A stretch of 52,806 nt of DNA, from NCBI GenBank assembly GCA_021442665.1, contig JABUSQ010000080.1, forward strand, positions 1-52,806, given 5' to 3'. The translations under genes and the position numbers were made by a program. Positions 1-6,850 of the stretch are shown in pieces; the first letter of the stretch is position 1; every line of letters starts with the position of its first letter. The notes under the pieces are model-generated. The model was not told the origin of the DNA and did no database searches. It was given only the letters and a program-made list of their open reading frames with translations. This DNA is from Oscillospiraceae bacterium. Its GTDB lineage: Bacteria > Bacillota > Clostridia > Oscillospirales > Oscillospiraceae.

Positions 1-744
1 AACGCCTTCCCCGGTCTTACCACAAGAATGTTGGCGGACTGCGTCGACAAAATCATGCTTGGCTTTAAGGAGAGCAAGGAACATTATAGACATCCCGAAC
101 GCTGCGTTGTTACCGGCACTCCCGTTCGGGGCGAATTCGGGGAATACACCAAGGAGAAGGCAAAGGCTGAGCTTGGAATAGCCGAGGCTACACCGCTTGT
201 GGTTTCCGTGTGGGGTTCTCTGGGAGCAGCAAATATGAACGCAAAAATGTGTTCATTTATAAGGCTTGCGGAAAGTGAGCCTGGCTTCCGTCTTATCCAT
301 TCTGCCGGCAGCGAGGGTTACGAGCCTATGATGACGGTGCTGAGAGAGGTCGCACCGGATTACGAGTCAAAGGGTATTGATGTTAGAGAATACATCTATG
401 ATATGCCCAGAGTTATGGCAGCCGCAGACCTTGTGCTGTGCCGCGCGGGAGCGTCCACCATATCTGAGCTTACATATATGCACAAGCCCACTATATTCGT
501 TCCCTCTCCATATGTAACCAACGACCATCAATATAAAAACGCCTCAGTTGTTGCAAAAGCAGGCGGCGCAAAGCTCTACAGGGAAAAGGAGCTTGAGCCG
601 GAGGAGCTTTACAGAGAGGTGAAGCGCATACTTGGATCGCCGGAGGAGCTTTTGGATATGTCCTCTGCAATGGAAAGACTCGCAATGAAAAATGCCACAA
701 GAGTCATAGCGGAGGAGATAATCGGACTGTGTAAAAATATATGA
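1..744 (+). CDS. murG: MurG, lipid II-forming GlcNAc transferase (C-terminal part)
   Basis: This is the C-terminal two thirds of the peripheral membrane glycosyltransferase that adds GlcNAc to lipid I to give lipid II in peptidoglycan synthesis. The reading frame is open from base 1, so the gene starts outside the window; the first codons read NAFPGLTTRML, a normal interior MurG stretch. The UDP-GlcNAc-binding half is clear: a glycine-rich start 'VVSVWGSLGA', 'CRAGASTISEL' and 'VPSPYVTNDHQYKNA' match the family's conserved donor-binding loops. The stop codon overlaps the ATG of a decayed small gene. Its position ahead of divIB and ftsZ fits a division/cell-wall cluster. Confidence 0.95.
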   Translation, partial: NAFPGLTTRMLADCVDKIMLGFKESKEHYRHPERCVVTGTPVRGEFGEYTKEKAKAELGIAEATPLVVSVWGSLGAANMNAKMCSFIRLAESEPGFRLIHSAGSEGYEPMMTVLREVAPDYESKGIDVREYIYDMPRVMAAADLVLCRAGASTISELTYMHKPTIFVPSPYVTNDHQYKNASVVAKAGGAKLYREKELEPEELYREVKRILGSPEELLDMSSAMERLAMKNATRVIAEEIIGLCKNI

Positions 745-1034
745 TTACCTCAATTAACTCACAGCACAGAATCACGTGAATTCCGAGCGTACTGTTACTG
801 CCCTGTTTTCCGGACTTCCAACGTAAATACAGGTGCGTTTGATGGCAGCGGTGTGCCATTTATCATTGAGGCTATGTCCGCCGATGACAGAAGCCGGGCA
901 ATTATAATAGCTATATTAGCTATATTCGGCAAGAATATGAGGAGCTTGACCGTAAGCTGTGTATTATTTGCGCAGATATTCTGATGGAGAGCAGAGCTTA
1001 TGCAAAACACAAACGATTACTACAACAAACCTAA
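741..1034 (+). pseudogene. Frameshifted remnant of a small gene between murG and divIB
   Basis: No intact gene fits here, but coding-like peptide runs through successive frames. An ATG at 741 overlaps the murG stop (ATGA) and reads MITSINSQHRIT before a stop at 777. The next frame, from 776, continues VNSERTVTALFSGLPT to a stop at 824. The next, from about 820, gives VNTGAFDGSGVPFIIEAMS and onward to about 905, and the last, from about 903, gives SYIRQEYEELDRKLCIICAD and onward to a stop at 1032. Each switch is in the same direction, as single-base deletions would give. I do not recognise the protein. The last segment overlaps the start of divIB, so the original end may have lain elsewhere. 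Sequencing error is the main alternative. Confidence 0.55.
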
Positions 1035-1773
1035 AAGCGACAGCGACAGACCTAAAATCAATCTGTCGCTGCGCAAGCCCATGACGTTTTTTCTTGCCGT
1101 GGTGTCCGTCATACTCGTTATGAGTCTGTTCTTCGAGATAGGCAAAATAGATGTGGTGGGCAACTCTCTTTACACCGATAAGCAGATACTTGACGCCTCA
1201 GGTATTCAGCTGGGCGACAACCTGTTTTTTATTAACCGCATCGGAGCAGGAAGCAGGGTAGTGGTGAAGCTTCCCTATGTTGACGCCGTGCAGATAACCA
1301 GAGGCCTGCCGAACAGGATAACCATAGTAGTCCACGAGAGCAACGCTGTGGGCTATGTCAGATTAGGGGATGAACTGTGGTCTGTCAGCGGTATGGGCAA
1401 ATATCTCGGCACGGTGTCAAAGGATGACGCTCAGTATATGGCAGAGATAGTGGGAATAAGTACGGCTGATGCGTCTGTGGGAGAAAAACTTATAGCTGAG
1501 GGGGAAAACGCGGAGAAGGCCGAATATCTGTTGGAGATACTGGAGCAGATACAGGCAAGAGGCCTTGCTGCAAAAATTACGGGGATAGACATCACCGATG
1601 TGTCTAATCCCGTACTCGAATATGATCTCCGCTTCACTGTCAGATTCGGAGAGAGGGACAACACCGAATATAAATTCGGCAAGCTGGTGGCCGCCGTTGA
1701 TGAATTGGGAGCAAATGATGCGGGAACTTTGGATCTTTCTTTTGACGACAAGGTGCAGTTTAACGCAAATTAA
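1000..1773 (+). CDS. divIB: Cell division protein DivIB/FtsQ
   Basis: A bitopic membrane protein of the divisome that, with DivIC and FtsL, links cytoplasmic FtsZ to septal wall synthesis. The 257 residues show a short charged N-terminus, one membrane segment at about 27-45 (FFLAVVSVILVMSLFF), then an extracytoplasmic POTRA domain from about 48 ('IDVVGNSLYTDKQIL', 'LPYVDAVQITRGLPNRITI') and a FtsQ-type beta domain. The length is usual for the family. The ATG at 1000 has GGAGAG 8 bases upstream. The gene sits between murG and ftsZ, the expected neighbourhood. It is followed by 140 non-coding bases with its own ftsZ promoter. Confidence 0.92.
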   Translation: MQNTNDYYNKPKSDSDRPKINLSLRKPMTFFLAVVSVILVMSLFFEIGKIDVVGNSLYTDKQILDASGIQLGDNLFFINRIGAGSRVVVKLPYVDAVQITRGLPNRITIVVHESNAVGYVRLGDELWSVSGMGKYLGTVSKDDAQYMAEIVGISTADASVGEKLIAEGENAEKAEYLLEILEQIQARGLAAKITGIDITDVSNPVLEYDLRFTVRFGERDNTEYKFGKLVAAVDELGANDAGTLDLSFDDKVQFNAN

Positions 1774-1816
1774 CACTAAATTCAAAAGTTTGTTTACATA
1801 ATTAATCAAAAATGTA

Positions 1817-1845
1817 TTGACCGAGGAGAAAAATCGGTATAAAAT
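1817..1845 (+). promoter_or_regulatory. Sigma-A promoter for ftsZ
   Basis: TTGACC at 1817-1822 and TAAAAT at 1840-1845 are separated by 17 bases. Transcription would start near 1853, about 60 bases before ftsZ. Further TATA-like hexamers follow directly (to 1853), so the exact -10 is uncertain. Confidence 0.6.
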
Positions 1846-1913
1846 ATAGTATAATCGCAAATTATGACTGCGGTGGTCCCTTATGGTATAAATAATATAT
1901 TGGAGGAACAATT

Positions 1914-3062
1914 ATGGATTATATAGCCGAAGCAGGCAACGAGAGCGTTGTAACCCTGAAGGTGGTTGGTATCGGCGGCGCAGGCAACAATGTCGTTAAC
2001 AGAATGGTCAAATCAGGAACTCAGGGTGTTGAGTTCATCGCAATAAATACAGACAAGCAGGCTCTTGCCGTTTCCAATGCAAATCAGAAGATCCAGATAG
2101 GCGAGAAGCTGACTCACGGTCAGGGCGCAGGCTCAGACCCTGACATTGGCAAGAAGAGTGCCGAGGAAAACCGCACCAACATTGCAAAGGCTATTGAAGA
2201 CGCTGACATGGTGTTCATCACCGCAGGCATGGGCGGCGGTACCGGCACCGGAGCTGCTCCCACCGTGGCAGATATTGCCCGTGAAGCGGGCATACTTACC
2301 GTCGGCGTAGTGACCAAGCCCTTTAAGTTTGAGGGCAAGCGCCGCATGGATCAGGCAAATGCGGGTATCAAGGAGCTTATCGGCAAGGTTGACTCCCTGC
2401 TTATAATCCCCAACGACCGTCTTAAATATGCCACAGACCAGAAGGTCACGCTGGCAAACGCTTTTGAAATAGCCGACGATGTTCTCCGCCAGGCCGTTAC
2501 CAGTATTTCCGACCTTATTAAGAATACCGGCCTTATTAACCTCGACTTTGCAGATGTTACCTGTATCATGAAGAACGCGGGCTTTGCCCACATGGGTGTC
2601 GGTCATGCTGAGGGCAAGGGCAAGGCTGAGGAGGCTGCCCGTATGGCAGTTGCAAGTCCCCTTATGGAGACCTCCATCAATGGCGCTCACGGCGTTCTTA
2701 TCAATATCACAGGCTCCGAGGATATGGGTCTTGAGGACGTAGAGGCCGCCGCAAATCTTGTTCATGAGGCAGCACATCCCGATGCAAATATCATCTTCGG
2801 CGCAACCTTTGACGAGACCATGGAGGATGAGATTCGTGTAACCGTTATAGCAACCGGCTTTGAAGAGGGTCCCACCTATGTAAAGCAGAGTGCTGCTCCT
2901 GCGGCAAAGCCTGCGAAAAGTGAGCCCGCCCGTGAGAGAGCCTCTGTCGGCCTGTTCACCAATGCCGTGGAAAAGGCAGTCGAGAAGAATCCCGAGCCGG
3001 CAGCTCCTCCTGCGGAGGAAGACCCCTTCGACAGCATTTTCAAGATTTTTAACGCTAAGTAA
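1914..3062 (+). CDS. ftsZ: Cell division GTPase FtsZ
   Basis: The tubulin homologue that polymerises into the Z ring and recruits the divisome. The 382-residue protein has the N-terminal nucleotide motif GIGGAGNN (about 19-26), the tubulin signature [10 protein letters not shown] (about 107-116), and the catalytic T7 loop region 'INLDFADV' near 205. After the globular core (to about 320) comes an alanine/proline/glutamate-rich linker and a C-terminal peptide [11 protein letters not shown], the site where partners such as FtsA or SepF would bind. The ATG has a good TGGAGGA site. It has its own promoter upstream and a strong terminator directly downstream. Confidence 0.98.
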   Translation: MDYIAEAGNESVVTLKVVGIGGAGNNVVNRMVKSGTQGVEFIAINTDKQALAVSNANQKIQIGEKLTHGQGAGSDPDIGKKSAEENRTNIAKAIEDADMVFITAGMGGGTGTGAAPTVADIAREAGILTVGVVTKPFKFEGKRRMDQANAGIKELIGKVDSLLIIPNDRLKYATDQKVTLANAFEIADDVLRQAVTSISDLIKNTGLINLDFADVTCIMKNAGFAHMGVGHAEGKGKAEEAARMAVASPLMETSINGAHGVLINITGSEDMGLEDVEAAANLVHEAAHPDANIIFGATFDETMEDEIRVTVIATGFEEGPTYVKQSAAPAAKPAKSEPARERASVGLFTNAVEKAVEKNPEPAAPPAEEDPFDSIFKIFNAK

Positions 3063-3070
3063 AAGCGGCA

Positions 3071-3100
3071 AAAATGCTCTCCGTGAGGAGAGCATTTTTT
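3071..3100. terminator. Bidirectional terminator between ftsZ and the csoR-like gene
   Basis: The 12-bp inverted repeat 3071-3082 / 3087-3098 (core ATGCTCTCC / GGAGAGCAT) has a GTGA loop, with T-rich sequence on the plus side and A-rich sequence on the other. It can end ftsZ and the convergent regulator gene, whose stop codon is at 3100-3102. Confidence 0.85.
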
Positions 3101-3489
3101 CAGTTTATATATTTGTCGATGGCCTTGTTGAGTTCCTCGATGTATTCGATATCTCCGGTTTCCACAGCGTCCGTTATACAGTGCTCAAGGTGATCCTTGA
3201 GTATCACTCTGGCGGTGCTGCCCAGAGCAGAGCGTACAGCCGCGAGCTGAATGAGAACATCGGTGCAGTCACGACCGTCCTCCACCATACGCTTTACGGA
3301 CTCAAGATGACCTATTGCCCGGGACAGCCTGTTCAGCACTGCCTTGGTATTCTCGTGGTGGTGGGGATGATTGTGATGAGGATGCTCATGCTCCTCATGC
3401 TCGGAAATACTATCGTTGGGCTTATCCTCATGGCAATGGAGAATGCCGTCTCCGTGATCATGATAGTAACCGTCGTCGGGTCTGTGCAT
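3100..3489 (-). CDS. csoR: CsoR-family metal-sensing repressor with a histidine-rich N-terminal tail
   Basis: A small all-helical DUF156 repressor; CsoR proteins bind operator DNA as tetramers and release it on binding Cu(I). The core (about 47-129, starting 'KAVLNRLSRAIGHLESVKRM') has the copper-type ligand set Cys75, His100 and Cys104 (the C...HxxxC pattern), which argues for copper rather than formaldehyde or nickel. Unusually, the first 45 residues contain 14 histidines, ending HPHHNHPHHHE. I chose the ATG at 3489 because GGAGG lies just upstream; an in-frame TTG at 3513 is less likely. A weak promoter (TTGCAA, 17 bases, TATCAT) lies at 3522-3550. No copper pump gene is adjacent. Confidence 0.85.
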   Translation of the reverse strand: MHRPDDGYYHDHGDGILHCHEDKPNDSISEHEEHEHPHHNHPHHHENTKAVLNRLSRAIGHLESVKRMVEDGRDCTDVLIQLAAVRSALGSTARVILKDHLEHCITDAVETGDIEYIEELNKAIDKYIN

Positions 3490-3622
3490 AGTGTACCTCC
3501 GTATGTTATTCAATGTGTTATATGATATAACGCAAACGGGTATTTTGCAAGAAGAAGTATATTTTTCGGTGCAATATGCTGTAGTGTTACAATAGATGTG
3601 AGACAGGTCATAATTAATTTAC

Positions 3623-3651
3623 TTGTATATTCTCGTAAATTATGGTAAAAT
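3623..3651 (+). promoter_or_regulatory. Promoter for the VanY-type carboxypeptidase gene
   Basis: TTGTAT at 3623-3628 and TAAAAT at 3646-3651 have 17-base spacing. The start codon of the carboxypeptidase gene is 30 bases beyond the -10. Confidence 0.55.
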
Positions 3652-3681
3652 ATAAAAAGTTTAAGAAAATGAGGTGATGAA

Positions 3682-4461
3682 ATGAGAGTCAGAAAGACGG
3701 TATGGATATTCTCTGTAGCGATTCTTTTAGCCGCCCTTCTTCTCATTATAAATTCAAGAATCAACCTCAGAAGCGAGATAATTTTAGGAGGAGCTGAGAA
3801 CGGTTTTATAAGCACCGACAATCTCAAGAAACCTCTTGACGATTACGGCTCTAACGGAAACCCGGCCGATAGCTATGAATACCCCGATGTGAAGATAACC
3901 GACTGGCAGTATGTGCTTATAAACGGAGAAAATCCATCGCAGAGTTTTGTCCCGCAGTACAAGGAAGTACGCAACACCGGGGCTTATTTCTCCTCCTCTG
4001 CTCTGTCCAGTCTCAACAGCCTGATAGACGCCGCAACAGAAGCCGGTTTTACTCCCTACATTGACTGCGGCTACCGCTCATATTCCGCTCAGCAGTATAC
4101 CTTCACCGCCAAAGCAAACCAGCTTTCAGCCGACGGCACCTACTCCTTTGAAGAGGCAGTGGAGATAGCCCGAAGCATTGTTGCTTACCCGGGAACCAGT
4201 GATCATCAGACAGGTCTGGGTGTTGATATACTTGATAAGAAGTCCGCGGATATGGACTACAGCAAGATGGATAAGGAGTTCTATGCGTGGATGGATGAGC
4301 ACTGCGCAGAATTTGGCTTTATTAAGCGCTATCCCTCCGACCGAAAGGACGACACGGGCTGGGATGAGCCGTGGCATTACAGATACGTGGGTGTTGAGGC
4401 TGCACAGTTCATAACCGAGCACGGACTTATACTTGAAGAGTTTGTCGCTCATTACAGGTGA
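3682..4461 (+). CDS. VanY-type D-alanyl-D-alanine carboxypeptidase (peptidase M15B)
   Basis: A membrane-anchored zinc peptidase that trims the terminal D-alanine from peptidoglycan stem peptides. Of 259 residues, about 7-24 form an N-terminal membrane anchor (VWIFSVAILLAALLLII) and the catalytic domain faces outward. The M15 signature is 'TSDHQTGLGVDI', giving zinc ligands His175 and Asp182; 'EPWHYRYVG' supplies Glu229 as base and His232 as third ligand. 'YIDCGYRSYSAQQ' is the conserved substrate-binding strand. GAGGTGATG precedes the ATG. It is transcribed alone. Whether it acts in normal wall maturation or glycopeptide tolerance cannot be told from the sequence; no van regulators are nearby. 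Confidence 0.9.
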   Translation: MRVRKTVWIFSVAILLAALLLIINSRINLRSEIILGGAENGFISTDNLKKPLDDYGSNGNPADSYEYPDVKITDWQYVLINGENPSQSFVPQYKEVRNTGAYFSSSALSSLNSLIDAATEAGFTPYIDCGYRSYSAQQYTFTAKANQLSADGTYSFEEAVEIARSIVAYPGTSDHQTGLGVDILDKKSADMDYSKMDKEFYAWMDEHCAEFGFIKRYPSDRKDDTGWDEPWHYRYVGVEAAQFITEHGLILEEFVAHYR

Positions 4462-4500
4462 TTTTTTTGTTTTTTACTATGCCTCAAACGCAAAAAATGC

Positions 4501-4529
4501 TTGCAATGCACCGGAGATGGTGATATTAT
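4501..4529 (+). promoter_or_regulatory. Promoter of the rimP-nusA-infB operon
   Basis: TTGCAA at 4501-4506 and TATTAT at 4524-4529 are 17 bases apart. Transcription would begin near 4537, only about 18 bases before a terminator-like hairpin in the leader. Confidence 0.6.
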
Positions 4530-4554
4530 AAGCACTGTAAGTAAGCAAGTTTTA

Positions 4555-4580
4555 AGAGTGGGTCACAGCCCACTCTTTTT
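4555..4580 (+). terminator. Leader terminator (probable attenuator) ahead of rimP-nusA
   Basis: AGAGTGGG (4555-4562) pairs with CCCACTCT (4569-4576), loop TCACAG, followed by a T run to 4580. It lies between the operon promoter and rimP, so it would act on the operon itself. In Bacillus subtilis the nusA operon is controlled by NusA-dependent termination in its leader; the same logic is inferred here. Confidence 0.7.
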
Positions 4581-4617
4581 GTTGAGCATTTTACAATTAT
4601 TAAAACGGAGTGAAACC

Positions 4618-5061
4618 ATGAGCAAAATAACCGAAAAAGTTGAATTGCTTGCCGAACCAATCGTAAAGGAAGAGGGCTGCGAGCTCTGGTCGGTGGAATA
4701 TGTCAGAGAGGCGGGAACATGGTATCTCAGAGTGTTCATCGACAAGGAAGGCGGCGTTGACATTCTCGACTGTGAGCGTATAAGCAGAAGACTTGACCCC
4801 ATACTGGACGAGGAGGATCCGATACCCGACAGCTATGTGTTTGAAGTGGGCTCAGCCGGAGCGGAGAGAGAGCTGAAGCGTCCATCGGATTTTGAGAGAT
4901 TCATGGGCAGTGAGGTTGAGGTGAAGCTATATCAGCCCTATCAGGGCAGAAAGGCTTTGGTGGGCAAGTTGGAGGCATACTGTGAGGGAGATGTCACGGT
5001 AGCCGGAATACTCCTTAAAAAGTCCCAGATAGCGCAGGTAAGACTGCACGTTTCAATATAA
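4618..5061 (+). CDS. rimP: Ribosome maturation factor RimP
   Basis: RimP helps assemble the 30S subunit head. The 147-residue protein has the N-terminal RimP domain ('ITEKVELLAEPIVKEEGCEL', 'YLRVFIDKEGGVDILDCE', 'VSRRLD'-like 'ISRRLDPILDEEDPI', 'SYVFEVGSAGAERELKRP') and a C-terminal SH3-like barrel. The ATG at 4618 has CGGAG upstream; a longer in-frame start at 4501 would run through the promoter and terminator and is rejected. It is first in the long nusA-infB operon, 19 bases before nusA, its usual place. Confidence 0.95.
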   Translation: MSKITEKVELLAEPIVKEEGCELWSVEYVREAGTWYLRVFIDKEGGVDILDCERISRRLDPILDEEDPIPDSYVFEVGSAGAERELKRPSDFERFMGSEVEVKLYQPYQGRKALVGKLEAYCEGDVTVAGILLKKSQIAQVRLHVSI

Positions 5062-5080
5062 AAAAAGAGGTATAAACAAC

Positions 5081-6133
5081 ATGAATGCAGATTTTTTCTC
5101 CGCCATAGAGGATATTGAAAAGGAAAAGGGCATAAACAGAGAATATATGTACGATAAAATCCGTCAGGCGATGTTGGCGGCGTTCAGGAAGGACAATCCC
5201 GACTGCGCAGACAACATTGAAATAATTCTTGACGAGAGCAAAAAACGCATCGAGATGTTTATCAACAAGACCGCAGTTGACTCCGTGGAGGACCCCAATC
5301 TTGAGATAGATATCGAAGCGGCAAAGAAGATAACCAAGCGTGCAAAGGTCGGCGACACCATCATGGTTCCCGTGGAGACTAAGAAATTCGGTCATAATGC
5401 CGCTCATGCTGCGAAGCAGGTCATTATTCAGGGAATTCGTGAGGCAGAACGCGGTCTGATTTACGAGGAGTTTACATCCAAAGAGCATGAGATACTCACC
5501 GGCGTCGTTTCCCGCATCGAGCCCCGTACCGGCAGTGTTTCCATCCGCATCAGCTCCAACAGCGAATTTACCGAGGCAATGCTCGCTCCGCATGAGCGCA
5601 TCAAGACTGAGGTACTGACTGAGGGAGACCGTATCAAGGTCTATGTCGTGGAGGTCAGAAATTCCACTAAGGGGCCTCAGGTGCTCATAAGCCGTACTCA
5701 CCCCGGTCTTGTAAAGCGTCTGTTCGAGTTGGAAGTTCCGGAAATATTCGAAGGTACCGTAGAGATAAAATCCATCGCGCGTGAGGCAGGAAGCCGCACC
5801 AAAATGGCAGTGTGGTCAAATGATCCCAATGTCGATCCTATCGGCTCCTGCGTCGGACCAAAGGGAGCCCGTGTCGCCGAGATAGTTGATGAACTCGGCG
5901 GAGAAAAGATAGACATCATAAACTACAGCGATATTCCCGAAAAGTACATCGCCGCTGCTCTTGCCCCCTCCGAGGTCGTAAGCGTGACCATGTTCGAGGA
6001 CGGAAAGAGCTGCAGAGTTATCGTTCCCGATAGTCAGCTTTCCCTTGCCATCGGCAAGGAGGGTCAGAATGCGCGTCTTGCTGCGAAGCTTACCGGATTT
6101 AAGATAGACATCAAGCCCGAATCCGAAGCATAA
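5081..6133 (+). CDS. nusA: Transcription termination/antitermination factor NusA
   Basis: NusA binds RNA polymerase and modulates pausing, hairpin-dependent termination and antitermination. The 350 residues comprise the polymerase-binding N-terminal domain (1 to about 130), an S1 RNA-binding domain (about 135-200, 'VLISRTHPGLVKRLFELEVPEI' region at its end) and two KH domains (to about 345, with 'DPIGSCVGPKGARV' and 'LAIGKEGQNARLAAKLTG'). It lacks the acidic C-terminal repeats of proteobacterial NusA, as usual in Firmicutes. The upstream leader terminator is a likely site of autoregulation by this protein. Confidence 0.97.
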   Translation: MNADFFSAIEDIEKEKGINREYMYDKIRQAMLAAFRKDNPDCADNIEIILDESKKRIEMFINKTAVDSVEDPNLEIDIEAAKKITKRAKVGDTIMVPVETKKFGHNAAHAAKQVIIQGIREAERGLIYEEFTSKEHEILTGVVSRIEPRTGSVSIRISSNSEFTEAMLAPHERIKTEVLTEGDRIKVYVVEVRNSTKGPQVLISRTHPGLVKRLFELEVPEIFEGTVEIKSIAREAGSRTKMAVWSNDPNVDPIGSCVGPKGARVAEIVDELGGEKIDIINYSDIPEKYIAAALAPSEVVSVTMFEDGKSCRVIVPDSQLSLAIGKEGQNARLAAKLTGFKIDIKPESEA

Positions 6134-6152
6134 CGGAAAGGAGGCAGCCGAC

Positions 6153-6419
6153 ATGGAAAAGAAAATACCGATGCGACAGTGTCTGGGCTGCCGTGAAATG
6201 AAGCCGAAGCGTGAGCTTATCCGTGCTGTAAGGTCGCCGGATGGAGAGGTCAGGCTTGACTTCAAGGGAAAGGCTCCGGGCAGAGGTGCATATATCTGCC
6301 CTGACCCTAATTGCCTCAAAAAAGCAATTAAGGCAAAGGCCCTGGAAAGAGCATTCGCCGTCAGTATTCCCCGGGAAGTCTTTGACGAGCTTGAAAAGCA
6401 GATGGAGGCGGGCGAATGA
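6153..6419 (+). CDS. rnpM: RnpM (YlxR), RNase P modulator
   Basis: A small DUF448 RNA-binding protein; the Bacillus homologue YlxR binds RNase P RNA and modulates tRNA 5' processing. The 88 residues have the family pattern 'RQCLGCREMKPKRELIR' with two cysteines and 'GKAPGRGAYIC' with a third cysteine and the basic surface. The ATG follows a GGAGGC site. The stop overlaps the ylxQ start by ATGA, the standard order nusA-ylxR-ylxQ-infB, so translation is probably coupled. Confidence 0.93.
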   Translation: MEKKIPMRQCLGCREMKPKRELIRAVRSPDGEVRLDFKGKAPGRGAYICPDPNCLKKAIKAKALERAFAVSIPREVFDELEKQMEAGE

Positions 6420-6850
6420 GCGGGAAGGCACTGAATTTACTGGGGCTTATGCGAAAAGCAAATGCCGTCATGATAGGTGAAACCGATACCGGAGCGGCAG
6501 TGAGAGGGCAGAGCGCAAAACTTGTTCTGCTGGCAAGCGACGCCTCCGACAATGCACGAAGCCGCGCAAAAGGCTTTGTCTACGGCAGAAATATTCCGCT
6601 TATAACAGTGCCCTTCACCAAGGAGGAGATTTCCGATAGAGTTGGTAAGGCCGGATGTTCCATGGCGGCAATCTGCGATATCGGCTTTGCAAACGCCTTC
6701 ATGCAGGAGCTTTGCGAGGTGGATAACGAAAAATTTTCCGGGACTGCTGAGCTTGTCGGGACTGCTTATGAGAAGCACAGAAGGCTTAAGCAGGAGTGCA
6801 GGACTCACGAGTTAAACAGGAAAAACGGTAAGAGGAGGAAAATTCAATGA
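6416..6850 (+). CDS. ylxQ: YlxQ, L7Ae-family RNA-binding protein
   Basis: A ribosomal protein L7Ae/L30e/S12e/Gadd45 fold protein that is predicted to bind kink-turn RNA. '[17 protein letters not shown]' and '[16 protein letters not shown]' are the conserved first helix and strand with the RNA-contacting region. At 144 residues it is somewhat longer than the common 100-110, with a basic C-terminal tail (from about 120) rich in Lys, Arg and Glu. It overlaps both neighbours by four bases (ATGA), showing tight coupling with rnpM and infB. Confidence 0.9.
   Translation: MSGKALNLLGLMRKANAVMIGETDTGAAVRGQSAKLVLLASDASDNARSRAKGFVYGRNIPLITVPFTKEEISDRVGKAGCSMAAICDIGFANAFMQELCEVDNEKFSGTAELVGTAYEKHRRLKQECRTHELNRKNGKRRKIQ

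Noticed and set aside
2133-3095. 320-codon minus-strand open frame opposite ftsZ
   Set aside because: Pure antisense of ftsZ with Cys/Gly/Leu-rich composition and no ribosome site; a by-product of ftsZ codon use.
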